A DNA stretch of 64,000 nt from Gammaproteobacteria bacterium. GTDB taxonomy: Bacteria; Pseudomonadota; Gammaproteobacteria; Pseudomonadales; Azotimanducaceae_A. The translations under genes and the position numbers were made by a program. Location: assembly GCA_012960755.1 (NCBI GenBank), contig DUAT01000072.1, forward strand, positions 174,588 through 238,587, read 5' to 3'. Below are positions 32,257 to 42,386 of this stretch, in pieces. Position 1 is the stretch's first letter. Each line of letters begins with the position of its first letter. The notes beneath the pieces were generated by a model. The model searched no databases and was not told where the DNA came from. It saw nothing but the letters and a program-made list of their open reading frames with translations.

Positions 32257-34122
32257 TCATACCTGCTTGTCATGCCCGCTTGTCATGCCCGCTGGTCGTT
32301 CCTTTTTCTTTTTCTTTGTTTTCTTCTTGCTGATCTTGTCCTTTTGTCCCTTTTTATTTGGTGTGGTTTCATTCCCGATCGACTTTAGCGGTTTCGTTCG
32401 CCCCTTCGTCTCAAGTTTCTCGAGCCGGGAAATGTTTATTCGCCGACCACAAATCCAGGTTTTCTTAAGATCACGGAACACCTCTCGCGGCATCCCTGTG
32501 GGCAGATCGACATAACTAAACTCCGTGTGTATATCGATATGGCCAATATGCTCAGCGTCCAGACCCGCTTCGTTGGCTATTGCGCCAACAATATTACCCG
32601 GTTGCACTTCATGGTCACGGCCCACCTCGATCCTGAAACGTTCCATCCCTTCCGGCGGTTTAGATTTCGATTTTAAGCTCGAATCCTTCCTGAAACGTTC
32701 CTTCTCGGGTCGTTTCCTGCTTCTGGGGGATAAGTCATTTTTTTGTCTGGATTTTTCGGTAGCTGAACCTTTCCGGGTTCTTTGTCGTACCACCTTCTCT
32801 TCCAGTACCAGAGAACGGTCGCCCATCGACATCTTGGCCAGAGCGCCAGCAACTTCCAGGGCAGGAATGTCGTGCTCCTGCTGATACTGCTCTAGTACCC
32901 CTTGCATAAACTCCAGTTCACCAGCTGCCAGTGTGTCAGTGATCTGCTGCTTAAAGTTAGCAATTCGCTTGTTATTAACCATCTCTGTTGTCGGCAACTC
33001 GAGAGGCTCAATTTTCTGCCGGGTGGCCTTTTCGATCGAGCCGAGCAAGCGCTTTTCTCTGGGTGCGACGAACAGAATGGCATCACCTTGCCTTCCGGCG
33101 CGACCGGTTCTGCCAATACGGTGGATATAGGCCTCGGTATCATAGGGAATATCATAATTGAACACGTGGCTTACCCGCTCAACATCAAGACCCCTGGCTG
33201 CAACATCCGTGGCCACCAGAATATCCAGATTACCCTTCTTCAGACGATTGATGGTTCGTTCTCTATCTTTCTGTGGCATGTCGCCATTTAGCGCTGAGGC
33301 TGCGTATCCCCTGGCTTCCAGACGTTCAGCCAATTCAACCGTCGATATTTTGGTACGCACGAAAACAATCATGGCGTCGAATGTTTCAACTTCAAGGATC
33401 CGCGTCAGGGCATCCAGTTTGTGCAGGTTGCTCACCAGCCAGTATCGCTGACGAATGGTATCTGCTGTGGCAGTACGTGCTTTGATCGCAATTTCCTGTG
33501 GATCTCGCAAAAAGCGCTGGGCAATGTTCTTGATCTGTTGCGGCATAGTGGCGGAAAACAACGCCATTTGACGCTGCTGTGGAATTTGTTCCAGGATCCA
33601 TTCAACATCTTCGTGGAACCCCATGCGCAACATTTCATCAGCTTCATCGAGCACCAATGCCCGCAGACTATTCAGTTTGAGATTGCCCTTGCGCATATGA
33701 TCCATGACCCGCCCCGGCGTCCCCACCACGACATGCACCCCACGCTTCAATTGCCTTATCTGGCCGGAGTATTCCTGCCCACCATAGATGGGTAACACGT
33801 GGAAGCCTTTAAGGTGTGCCGCGTAGCGTTGGAACGCCTCTGCAACCTGGATGGCGAGTTCACGGGTGGGAGCAAGCACCATGACTTGCACCTGTTGTAA
33901 CTTAAGATCCAGTCGCGCCAGCAACGGCAATGCAAAGGCTGCTGTTTTGCCGGTACCGGTCGGCGCGTGGCCCAGCAGATCCAACCCTTTCAACAAGTGA
34001 GGTATTGTCTGGGCCTGAATGGGTGAAGGCGTTTCGTAGCCCACATCGTCAAGGGCCTTCATCAATGGTGCGGGAAGATCGAGGTCGCGGAACGTTGTAA
34101 CTGGTGCGTCAGATTTTGACAT
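32257..34122 (-). CDS. deaD: DEAD-box ATP-dependent RNA helicase (DeaD/CsdA-like)
   Basis: The protein is about 621 residues. It shows the Q motif (FRDLDLPAPLMKAL, PSPIQAQTIP), Walker A APTGTGKTAAF, motif II VLDEADEMLRMG, motif III FSATMPQQI, and the helicase-2 motifs VATDVAARGLDVERV and HRIGRTGRAGRQG. A C-terminal RNA-binding domain (VGAIANEAGLDAEHIGHIDI, then FVDLP-like SYVDLPTGMP) follows a Lys/Arg-rich linker and ends in a basic tail. DeaD aids ribosome assembly and mRNA turnover, especially in the cold. The start is uncertain: ATG 34122 lacks a clear ribosome site, and ATG 34152 is an alternative. Confidence 0.9.
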   Translation of the reverse strand: MSKSDAPVTTFRDLDLPAPLMKALDDVGYETPSPIQAQTIPHLLKGLDLLGHAPTGTGKTAAFALPLLARLDLKLQQVQVMVLAPTRELAIQVAEAFQRYAAHLKGFHVLPIYGGQEYSGQIRQLKRGVHVVVGTPGRVMDHMRKGNLKLNSLRALVLDEADEMLRMGFHEDVEWILEQIPQQRQMALFSATMPQQIKNIAQRFLRDPQEIAIKARTATADTIRQRYWLVSNLHKLDALTRILEVETFDAMIVFVRTKISTVELAERLEARGYAASALNGDMPQKDRERTINRLKKGNLDILVATDVAARGLDVERVSHVFNYDIPYDTEAYIHRIGRTGRAGRQGDAILFVAPREKRLLGSIEKATRQKIEPLELPTTEMVNNKRIANFKQQITDTLAAGELEFMQGVLEQYQQEHDIPALEVAGALAKMSMGDRSLVLEEKVVRQRTRKGSATEKSRQKNDLSPRSRKRPEKERFRKDSSLKSKSKPPEGMERFRIEVGRDHEVQPGNIVGAIANEAGLDAEHIGHIDIHTEFSYVDLPTGMPREVFRDLKKTWICGRRINISRLEKLETKGRTKPLKSIGNETTPNKKGQKDKISKKKTKKKKKERPAGMTSGHDKQV

Positions 34123-34285
34123 GGAGGAGTCCAGTGGGGAAATGGCTTGCATCGGGATGGCAGGGCGGCGAGTATACTGGTGATATCGCCTGAAATCCAA
34201 CAAAAGCGCTCAGAGCAGGTTGATTGCAACACCTTGGGCCGGGGCGAATAATCACCTGGATGAATCAATTATTGAAGGAATACTC

Positions 34286-34789
34286 ATGCTGAAACGCCGG
34301 CGATTAATGCAAGCCGCCGTCGCTGGTGCTGGTTTATCTTTACTGCCGTTAACAAAGGCAGCAGTAGTGCCAGCAACGCTACAGAGCCAGTTACAGGAAT
34401 CAGACCTGATTTACCTCACGCCTATTCAATCCAACGGCATGGAAAGCAGTTGTCAGGCTGAAATCTGGTACGTTTGGGATGGCTCTGATATCTACGTCTG
34501 TACAGACACCAGGGCATGGAGGGTAAGAGCCGTGGCAAAAGGTCTTGATCATACAAGGATCTGGGTTGGTGATCTTGGCAACTGGAAGCGAACCGATGGA
34601 AAATATAAGTCACTGCCGAAAATAGAAACAACGAGCAGCATTGTTACAGATACATCGGTTCATGCTAATGCACTGGAGATGTTTGGAAAAAAATATCCAA
34701 TTGGATGGATCAGATATGGTTCGGAGTTTACGGAAGGTTTAGCGGATGGAACACGAACCCTGCTTAAATATCATCCTGCATCGGTTTAG
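34286..34789 (+). CDS. Tat-exported PPOX/flavin-fold-like protein
   Basis: The 167-residue protein has a twin-arginine-like leader (LKRRRLMQAAVAGAGLSLLP). The body suggests a split-barrel pyridoxamine-phosphate-oxidase-like fold: DLIYLTPIQSNGMESSCQAE, IWYVWDGSDIYVCTD, RVRAVAKGLDHTRIWVGDLG. AAGGA lies 8 bp before the ATG at 34286; the frame upstream to 34220 is unlikely. Exported members of this fold may bind flavin or heme. No partner gene is adjacent, and it converges on the PilY2-like gene. The fold call is by pattern only. Confidence 0.6.
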   Translation: MLKRRRLMQAAVAGAGLSLLPLTKAAVVPATLQSQLQESDLIYLTPIQSNGMESSCQAEIWYVWDGSDIYVCTDTRAWRVRAVAKGLDHTRIWVGDLGNWKRTDGKYKSLPKIETTSSIVTDTSVHANALEMFGKKYPIGWIRYGSEFTEGLADGTRTLLKYHPASV

Positions 34790-34831
34790 ACAGGGCAGCC
34801 TGCAACGGCTCAAACTGCCCACCCTGGGCTG

Positions 34832-35209
34832 TCACCCAGGCTCATCGCTGTCAGGGAGGAAATAGTCACCTTCCCCAATTTCAGTTCCGTCTGCGAGCTG
34901 TACCAGTTCAACGACAATTCGGGCATCGGCTGAGGCCCGGTATGTGATTTTCACCTTCATCCCGACCTGTAGCATTTCGAAGGAACCGAAATTCGAACGG
35001 ACCATTTTTACTCCTGGTAAGTCATAACCGTTGGTGCCAGCAAACCCGTATTGATAGCCGCTGATGATTGCGCTTTTACCGGCAATATCCATCTCCATAA
35101 TGACGCCGGTTTCTGTCAGGGTGTAATCACTCGCTTCAATCTCTGCAATGGATGGCCGTGCCATGACCATCATTGCCATCAGCCCTGTTAATAGGATTAT
35201 TCTGTTCAT
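34832..35209 (-). CDS. pilY2: PilY2-like small exported protein
   Basis: The 125-residue protein has a signal peptide (LTGLMAMMVMARPSIAEI) and a small beta-rich domain (SGYQYGFAGTNGYDLPGVKM, then LQVGMKVKITYRASADARIV). It lies 14 bp after pilY1, exactly where pilY2 lies in Pseudomonas, where it is needed for normal type IV pilus function. The name rests mainly on position and size. No pilE gene follows: the next gene is on the other strand, so the operon ends here. A short hairpin CCTGGG/CCCAGG overlaps its stop. Confidence 0.65.
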   Translation of the reverse strand: MNRIILLTGLMAMMVMARPSIAEIEASDYTLTETGVIMEMDIAGKSAIISGYQYGFAGTNGYDLPGVKMVRSNFGSFEMLQVGMKVKITYRASADARIVVELVQLADGTEIGEGDYFLPDSDEPG

Positions 35210-35223
35210 TGAAAACCTCTTGG

Positions 35224-38200
35224 TTAATTGGAGTTCCGTCGTTCCCAGGATATTCGACCTGTATTGTTCGACCTGTTGGTATCCGTAAACCTGACTTCCA
35301 GGGTCTGGTCGCTGAGTTGCGTCACACGGTTCCCACCAAAAAACGTTGAATCCGTGGGTACATTTTCCTCAAAAAACACGGTAGCAATCTTCTCGCCAAT
35401 GACCGTCAAATCATCCGCATTAACAATGCCATCTTTGTTGGTATCGAACACACCGAATTCCCGACTGCAAGCAAGGTTCCCCGTGTGCGGACAGAAAGCA
35501 TTTGCCGCACCACCAGCCTCGGTGGAACAGCTGAGCTGCGATTTGGGCATCACACTGTTTACAAAGACAATCCCGCCTTTCATCTGGATGTTTCGTATCG
35601 CCTTTTCGCCCGGAAATTGCGGCAGTATTCCGCCACTCGCCGGAACGTGGTCGAAGTTAATGTACCATCCGGACTTAGTGGCGTAGTCAACCGGATTTTC
35701 GGATAAAACCCGGCCCGCACCGACGTTGGCGTCTCCGCTTATCGCAGTAAACTCCTGCTCCACCAGATCGCTCTTGAGAACGGTCGTGTTTCCTAAACGA
35801 TCCCAGACGCCGTAGAGGCTTTGTATCTCTGAATTCGTATCGTCACCTTCGAAAATATAACTACCTGTGCCGAATATCACGATGTAACCACCGCAAAGTT
35901 CATCGACCTTTTCTTCCTGCGCGTTGTACGCATAGCAGTTCGCCCCTGAAAATACCGTTGGATGAGTCGCCACCAGCGGTTGGGTTACTATAGGCTGAGG
36001 GTCCAATCCATAGGTGGCCTGCGCGATCAGGGTTGAATTCCAGTTCGAAGGGTCCGGATCCCTTAAATCGAATCGGTAGAGGTTGCCAAACCTGTCTCCG
36101 GCGTAGGCGATGTCCATCGTGCCATTACCATCAAGATCTATCCCTCGCGGCGTACCCAGGCCATTTTTTACCGTAGTACTCAGCGCCGGTGTCTCAATCT
36201 TGACAAAGTCGTAGGTCCCAACTGTACCGTTGCATACGATGGGTTTATCCGGATGACACCAGGTACCATCAGTTCCACCACCGACAAACAGTACATATAG
36301 AACTGCCTTACCACTGGTACTGTTGTAACCATTACCAAAAACCGCCACCCATTCATTATCCTTGGCCGCCGTGGTGTCGCTAACATTGCTCATCGAAATA
36401 GTGGGTGTACTATAGGAGAATCCTATATCACTGATGGGAAAACCAAGGGGATCGAGCAACGTGCCCGTCGTCGGGTGAACGTCATCTTCGTCGGTAAACT
36501 CCCACATCACTACTTCACCTGCATTCGCTTCCGTTACTGCGTCCGGGTCAGTAACATCCAGGGCAAAGTAGCCCTTACCGCCACCTCGATAGCCCCCGAT
36601 AAGGATGGTTGCCCAATCCTTATCGGGGGCTATGGTTCCCGACCTTCGATTTGGATCAACAAAAACATCATTGATCGCAACGGACAAATCAATGGAATAG
36701 CGGTGCGCATAGTCTGTGCTCAATAGCTGTTTTACCCGCTGGCTGTAGTCACCAGTAATGATCTGGTCAGGCATAAAGGCAAATATTTCTTCGCCATCGT
36801 CGGCATCGAATGCATGCAGCATACCGTCATTGGCACCAATATAAACCGCGGCCCGGCGGTTCTGCTTGTCCGAGGCAAATGTCGTATAGGGTTTGGCAAT
36901 CGAATAAGGCGGGGCGATGCGTCGTGTGAAGGCAGGCGCACCATAGTATACGGGCTTTGAATTCACCACATCGCCCAACCTGCCCTTGATGCTCGGACGC
37001 TCCCTGAGATTGCCAAATGGTCGCTCGCTGGAAGCATCGCCGCGTAGATAATTAATATGCTTGGCTATCTGGGTGTCAAACTCCACCGAATTCTCGGCCA
37101 TCAAATCTGTCGGGTCATCTTCCAGTGCCAGTTTCTGTTCTGACGTCAGGTTCGCAAACCTGAATGGAATACCGCCCGCGCCACTGGCAACTGTTGGATC
37201 AAAAGACAAAATATTTCTCAGGGAGTAGGTCTTCGATGGGTCATCGAGCCCACTGGCGGCACTCCAGACCTCGCTGCTCAATGTTCCATCTGCACTAAAT
37301 TCCTGCGCGATAAGGTCGCCGGTGTTTTCCCGGATATTATAAAAGGCCCGATAAATGAGTGCGCCTGCCTGGACTTCCTGGGAATTAAAACTGACGGCAC
37401 TGGCACTACCGATGGCCTGGGTAAACTGTTCGAAGGAGGCCGACAGCGCACTGCTCAACTCTTCAGGGTTGTTGGCATTCAGGTATTCACCCCGCCCATT
37501 TATAGCGGCGTGCAGCATATCGTCCAGTTTGCCATCATCAGTATTTACATTGCCCCAGTTAAAGCTCTGAGTATAGTCAAACGGCACACTCTCCGGGTCA
37601 ATGACGCCCGATACACCAAAGGATATAACAAAGGTCGACATATGCTGATGCATTGTCGGGCTGCTTTCTGTCCCACCAAACGCTTCTTCCGGTGCCCCCG
37701 CAAGGTCCTTGGCGTTGGCCGGGACTTCGTCATCCAGCGAGGACAGGTCATTTTCATAGAAATACATGGCTACATCAGCCAGTGTTCTTGAATTCGTATC
37801 AGCGTATCGCCCACCATCAAACAGACTGGTTGAAGATGCGTCCGCATTGGAAATGTAGCTCCCCGGACTCCAGCCGTTCCAGTTACCGTCGCCAATCAGC
37901 AGCGTGAAATTCTGCTGACAGTTACCTTCCGGTGCAGGAAGGATAGGACAGGTTCTGCCGGTAGAAATGATTGTGTTGCTGGTTTCGCAGGCGTAGTACC
38001 TTCCCACTTTTTCCAGGGATCTTCTCATGGGTGTAGAGCCACTTGGATCACTGCGATGCAAGTTCCTCAACAGATTACCCTTGTTACCTGTAAATGCAGA
38101 TTCGTTCATCTCAACAATGTTCAGGTTATCACGTGAACTGTTAAAGGCGCCGTAACCAATCCGCATGTTATCGGCAGTTGACAGAACCTTGCCTATCGAA

Positions 38201-41200
38201 TTTTTTGCAGCATAATGCCGGGTCCTTGCATAGCTGTAGAAATTCGCATAGTTCCGGATTTCCTCGTCGTAGGTGCAAACAGTACCTGCACAGTCGGCCC
38301 GGGACGCCGCTTTGGGGTAGCTCGTCACTGATGGTTTAATCTCAACCAGCGTGCCTTCCGCACATGGGTCACCGGATACGGGCGAAGGCGTCGCATCAAG
38401 CTCGCCTGCCACATTGTTGGGGCACGCCGCACTATTAATATCATTCCAGATATAATACCTGGTCCAGTAGATGTAGCCTTCCGAATTGAAAAACCGGCGC
38501 TTTACGGTCAAATCATACCGGGTGCTACTGGCGTTATAAGGATCTGAACGTGCACTTGTAGGATCCGCTGACACCATCAGGTTACCCACGTTGTCAACGC
38601 CAATCCATGGGCGATAAGTCACCGCCGGGTCATAGTAAATTTTGTTGTATTTGGAATTACGCACCCGCCATACCCCTCTTCCGGGAATACGGTTTTCGGT
38701 ATATGCATACTTGTAATACCTGCTGCCGTCTCCAGGCAGGAACCAGTCTCTTTTGTTAGACGTGTAAACCCTCAGGTAATACTTACCGGCCGACTGCTCC
38801 GTGAGAATATCCCAACCCATGCTTCCTGAGTCATCAAGTAACACAAAGACGTTGGGTATTGAGGCCACGGGCAGTTCCAGTGGACCTTGCGCCAGGTCAT
38901 CCGACAGGTTGGAGCCATCGGTTGAAACCGTTGCTTCCTCTGTTTGGCTCGCATCTACAAAAACTATACCCAGGGCGCAATGAGCTTCTGATTCGTCCAC
39001 GGGGTCATCACAAACCCGATAGACAAAATAGTCAACCCCACCGTCCGTTGCATTCAAATCCGCCGGTGGTGTATAGATGAACTCACCCGTTTCGACGCTC
39101 GTTCCCCACTCGTCCTCAAATCTGATAACAGCCAACAGATCGGTAACGTTCTGTCGTCCAGTGTAATAAAAACTGGAGCTGTCCTGGTCAAGATCCTTTT
39201 CAATATTGTTCAGCGAAACGCGATAGTTAATTTGTCCGGTATCTTCGGCAAGCGGATCAACATCACTCGCGATCAGTTTCTTTCCCTGCTCCATGTAGTA
39301 GTCATCGGTTATATCCACGATTCGATGGCAGGGGTTAGCCGCAGTGAAATTGTAGTAGTACTTGATTGGGCCGTAGGCGGCATCGAGTACTCCCAGGGAG
39401 ACCCCGAATTCATCAAAATGTTCACACATGGTCACACCGGGGGGATCATTTTCATCACTTATATTCACGATGATTGTTGCAGTATCGGTCAGGCCACTAC
39501 TGTCGGTCACCATCAGTGTCAGGGTGTATAACGAGGTTTCCTCAAAATCGAGCACCTCAAGATCCTGCGTATGCTCTCCTACAAGGAGATCGCCACTACC
39601 ATTAACCTGGAATTCATCCTCGATCATACCCGCAGTAATGGCGTAAGTTACCGTATCACCCGTGTCACCATCTATGGCGCCGAGCGCCAGTATAAATGTG
39701 CCACCGGCCAGGTTTTCCGCAATGGTCACTGTCTGATCTGAAATAGTCGGGTTCTCATTCACCGGTATTATTGTCAACGAAACCGTCATGATCGCACTGT
39801 CATTCACGCCATCATTGACCTGGTACTGGAAAAAGTCGCTGAAATTTTCTGAATCATCATGCACATAAGTAAAACCGCCATTTGCATTCAGCGTCAGGCT
39901 GCCAAAACTCGACGTCGTGATCAGGTTGGCGACCAGAGTGTCGCCAGGCAAGTCAGAATCAGTATCATTGCCGAGCACGCCGGTGCCGGACAGCCCCCCG
40001 GTTCCGGTGAGCGTTGCACCCTCGAGCAAGGTGTAGCTTTCGGTCAGCACCACCGTGGCATTGTCGTTGACTGGGTTTACGGTGATGTTAAAAGTACCGG
40101 TGATAGCGCTTGATCCATTTTCGCCACCATCAACAATGCTAAAGTCAAAACTGTCTGCGAAGTTTTCTGTTCCGTCATGAAGGTAAGTGACCAGGCTGTT
40201 ACTAACATCATCCAGGGTAAAGGTGGTAGTACCGATACCGGAAATCCGGAGAGCACCCACAGTTGAAACACTGGTGACATTCACGGTTAACTGGGACGCG
40301 TCATCGTCAATATCCGATGCAAACAGCATTCCGCTTGAAATTGTCACCAGGGCACCCTCATCAACAGCAACACCCGAATTGATTCCCGAGCCCGGCGTGT
40401 CATTTACACCTGTAACAGTGATAGTGATGGTTGCTGTGGTCGAACCACCGTCAAGAGTATTCACATTAAATGTATCGTTGGCTGTCTCACCGGTACTCAA
40501 CTGGTCCGTCAATCCACCACCGGTATTGTCTAAGGTATAGGTCCATGCGCCAGTGGGACTGATCATCTCCAGAGAACCATAGGCACCGATCCGTATCTCA
40601 GCAACAAAAAAGGCTTCACCCTGATCCGTGTCCAGTATCGTCATCGAACCAGCAATCGCAGCAGTATCATCCTCTGTGATGGCGCCGGAATCTGTCCCGC
40701 CAAATACAGGCATATCATTCGCACCCGTCACGGCGATGGTAACTGTCGCGAAGGCGCTACCGCTGTCGTCCGTGTTCACAGTGAAGGTATCACTAACCTG
40801 CTCGCCTGCTTTCAGCAAATCAGTGGCGCTGCCTGTGGCGTTGCTAATGGTATAAGTCCAGCCGCCTGCCCCATTGGTAATCTCAAAGGAACCATAAGTC
40901 CCGGCCTGAACACCAGTAGTGTATGCACCCTCTCCTGAATCCGCATCTGTAATCGACAACGCGCTGCCCACACTTGCCGCTGCATCTTCCGTGATCGCAC
41001 CTGTAACCGTGCCGCCAAGTACCGGCATGTCATTCGCCCCAGTGACAGTGATGGTTATCAATGTGGTCGCACCACCGGTACCATTGTTGTCGTCTGTCTT
41101 GATGCTAAATACATCGCTAACGACCTGGCCTGCACTTAACTGATCCGTCGCGCTACCACCGGCGTTGTCAATGGTATAAGTCCAGGCACCTGCTGCATTG

Positions 41201-41799
41201 GTTATTTCAAGGGATCCATAGGTACCAGCGGTTGTGCCCACAATGAACCCGCCTTCACCGTCATCAACGTCACTGATTGTCATGGAATTGCTGACGGTTG
41301 CGACACTGTCTTCGGTAATGGCACCAGTGGCAGTACCACCAAAGGACGGCGCATCGTTCCTTCCGTTGACTGTGACGACGATATCTGCGAGCGACGCGGA
41401 CCAGCCGGTTAAATCCCCTGAGTAATACCGAGTTGTCCGGACCACCCCATCCTGGATGGAATCTCCGACAGCGAGGTTTTCAAACAAACCATTCGGGTTG
41501 TAGGTGAAACTGCCATCAAGAAAGAGTGTGAACGTGGCACCGGAAACTGCTGTTCCCTGTACTCCCGGTACAAAACCAGGCACGAGATCTACCGCGTTAA
41601 CCTTGAGCCCCGCGCCACCGCCAGTATCATTGGCCAGCACTCCGGGTGCGCCAACGAACAAGACGGTATCCTCGTTGGTTCCATAGGCATCATCTACGGC
41701 GGTCGGTATGGCCCAGCTGTCTACACCTGTAAAGGACGCGACAAGGAATATCAACAGACCGAGTGTGTTGGATCTAATTGATTTGATTCGAGTATTCAT
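35224..41799 (-). CDS. pilY1: PilY1-type type IV pilus tip adhesin with VCBS/cadherin-like repeats
   Basis: The protein has 2191 residues, roughly twice a typical PilY1. After a signal peptide (to about residue 30), residues 30-800 are tandem VCBS/cadherin-like modules with NGRNDAPSF, VTGANDMPVLGGTVTGAITE and ENPTISDQTVTIAEN type repeats. A vWA-like domain begins near 985 with the MIDAS motif LLDDSGSMGWD. The C-terminal beta-propeller starts near 1645 (VYIGANDGMLHAFDADDG) and holds the calcium site DLDGNGTMDIAYAGD near 1886. An EF-hand-like DTNKDGIVNADD lies near 2117. PilY1 acts in pilus extension, adhesion and surface sensing. The long adhesin-like extension is unusual and is itself repetitive at the DNA level. 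Confidence 0.88.
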   Translation of the reverse strand: MNTRIKSIRSNTLGLLIFLVASFTGVDSWAIPTAVDDAYGTNEDTVLFVGAPGVLANDTGGGAGLKVNAVDLVPGFVPGVQGTAVSGATFTLFLDGSFTYNPNGLFENLAVGDSIQDGVVRTTRYYSGDLTGWSASLADIVVTVNGRNDAPSFGGTATGAITEDSVATVSNSMTISDVDDGEGGFIVGTTAGTYGSLEITNAAGAWTYTIDNAGGSATDQLSAGQVVSDVFSIKTDDNNGTGGATTLITITVTGANDMPVLGGTVTGAITEDAAASVGSALSITDADSGEGAYTTGVQAGTYGSFEITNGAGGWTYTISNATGSATDLLKAGEQVSDTFTVNTDDSGSAFATVTIAVTGANDMPVFGGTDSGAITEDDTAAIAGSMTILDTDQGEAFFVAEIRIGAYGSLEMISPTGAWTYTLDNTGGGLTDQLSTGETANDTFNVNTLDGGSTTATITITVTGVNDTPGSGINSGVAVDEGALVTISSGMLFASDIDDDASQLTVNVTSVSTVGALRISGIGTTTFTLDDVSNSLVTYLHDGTENFADSFDFSIVDGGENGSSAITGTFNITVNPVNDNATVVLTESYTLLEGATLTGTGGLSGTGVLGNDTDSDLPGDTLVANLITTSSFGSLTLNANGGFTYVHDDSENFSDFFQYQVNDGVNDSAIMTVSLTIIPVNENPTISDQTVTIAENLAGGTFILALGAIDGDTGDTVTYAITAGMIEDEFQVNGSGDLLVGEHTQDLEVLDFEETSLYTLTLMVTDSSGLTDTATIIVNISDENDPPGVTMCEHFDEFGVSLGVLDAAYGPIKYYYNFTAANPCHRIVDITDDYYMEQGKKLIASDVDPLAEDTGQINYRVSLNNIEKDLDQDSSSFYYTGRQNVTDLLAVIRFEDEWGTSVETGEFIYTPPADLNATDGGVDYFVYRVCDDPVDESEAHCALGIVFVDASQTEEATVSTDGSNLSDDLAQGPLELPVASIPNVFVLLDDSGSMGWDILTEQSAGKYYLRVYTSNKRDWFLPGDGSRYYKYAYTENRIPGRGVWRVRNSKYNKIYYDPAVTYRPWIGVDNVGNLMVSADPTSARSDPYNASSTRYDLTVKRRFFNSEGYIYWTRYYIWNDINSAACPNNVAGELDATPSPVSGDPCAEGTLVEIKPSVTSYPKAASRADCAGTVCTYDEEIRNYANFYSYARTRHYAAKNSIGKVLSTADNMRIGYGAFNSSRDNLNIVEMNESAFTGNKGNLLRNLHRSDPSGSTPMRRSLEKVGRYYACETSNTIISTGRTCPILPAPEGNCQQNFTLLIGDGNWNGWSPGSYISNADASSTSLFDGGRYADTNSRTLADVAMYFYENDLSSLDDEVPANAKDLAGAPEEAFGGTESSPTMHQHMSTFVISFGVSGVIDPESVPFDYTQSFNWGNVNTDDGKLDDMLHAAINGRGEYLNANNPEELSSALSASFEQFTQAIGSASAVSFNSQEVQAGALIYRAFYNIRENTGDLIAQEFSADGTLSSEVWSAASGLDDPSKTYSLRNILSFDPTVASGAGGIPFRFANLTSEQKLALEDDPTDLMAENSVEFDTQIAKHINYLRGDASSERPFGNLRERPSIKGRLGDVVNSKPVYYGAPAFTRRIAPPYSIAKPYTTFASDKQNRRAAVYIGANDGMLHAFDADDGEEIFAFMPDQIITGDYSQRVKQLLSTDYAHRYSIDLSVAINDVFVDPNRRSGTIAPDKDWATILIGGYRGGGKGYFALDVTDPDAVTEANAGEVVMWEFTDEDDVHPTTGTLLDPLGFPISDIGFSYSTPTISMSNVSDTTAAKDNEWVAVFGNGYNSTSGKAVLYVLFVGGGTDGTWCHPDKPIVCNGTVGTYDFVKIETPALSTTVKNGLGTPRGIDLDGNGTMDIAYAGDRFGNLYRFDLRDPDPSNWNSTLIAQATYGLDPQPIVTQPLVATHPTVFSGANCYAYNAQEEKVDELCGGYIVIFGTGSYIFEGDDTNSEIQSLYGVWDRLGNTTVLKSDLVEQEFTAISGDANVGAGRVLSENPVDYATKSGWYINFDHVPASGGILPQFPGEKAIRNIQMKGGIVFVNSVMPKSQLSCSTEAGGAANAFCPHTGNLACSREFGVFDTNKDGIVNADDLTVIGEKIATVFFEENVPTDSTFFGGNRVTQLSDQTLEVRFTDTNRSNNTGRISWERRNSN

Positions 41800-41848
41800 T
41801 GAATAAAAGTTCCTGGCCGTTAATCGTGTTAAAATTCATGCTTCATGA

Positions 41849-42385
41849 TTAAAATTCCTTGCCATAGGTACTTTGTAAAAGAACCTTCGCAGATTCTGTT
41901 CTCCCTGTCCCTAGTGCTGTTATTCGAAAAACCTGCGTTCTGTCTGCGCCTACGGAGCCGCCGACATTATCGAGATTAAGCCTGTCCTCATTGGTCAGTA
42001 CTGTCTCGATGAACTCGATCACATATCGTGGTTTGGCATAACCATCGCTGTAGTCAACTTGAACAGATTTGACGCCCTGCCAATATGTTTCGTCTTCCCA
42101 GATTGGGGATTCACCGACGTTGTGCGCCTCATATTTACCGTTTGAATTGGCCTCATAAGGTGTGAGCGCAATTTCAGCTTCAATAACCTGTTCCGCGACC
42201 TGTATCGCTGCCTCTGCGGCCCGAAAGGCAACATCACTGTCAACACTGTTCCTGGCTATTCTCTCCGCCAGGCCCGTTATTCGAACAGACGATGTGCCGA
42301 GTACTGTGAGAATTAACAAAGTGACCAGGGTGATGACCAACACCACACCTGACTGCTTACTTTGTGAGCTTAAATACATTTTCAC
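41849..42385 (-). CDS. pilX: Type IV pilus assembly protein PilX
   Basis: The 178-residue protein has the PilX N-terminal motif SGVVLVITLVTLLILTVLGT followed by SSVRITGLAERIARNSVDSD and a soluble C-terminal domain with FRAAEAAIQVAEQ. PilX is a minor pilin-like subunit of the priming complex. Initiation may be at GTG 42385 or ATG 42379; AGGG lies 4-10 bp upstream. It follows pilW with no real gap and precedes pilY1 by 49 bp. Confidence 0.9.
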   Translation of the reverse strand: MKMYLSSQSKQSGVVLVITLVTLLILTVLGTSSVRITGLAERIARNSVDSDVAFRAAEAAIQVAEQVIEAEIALTPYEANSNGKYEAHNVGESPIWEDETYWQGVKSVQVDYSDGYAKPRYVIEFIETVLTNEDRLNLDNVGGSVGADRTQVFRITALGTGRTESAKVLLQSTYGKEF

Positions 42386-42386
42386 T

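Noticed and set aside
34823..34840. CCTGGG/CCCAGG hairpin as a terminator
   Set aside because: It overlaps the PilY2-like stop and has no T-tract on either strand; too short to call.
39232..41425. Several plus-strand frames of 60-120 codons within pilY1
   Set aside because: They are antisense to the repetitive VCBS region and reflect its Asp/Thr/Gly-rich codon bias.
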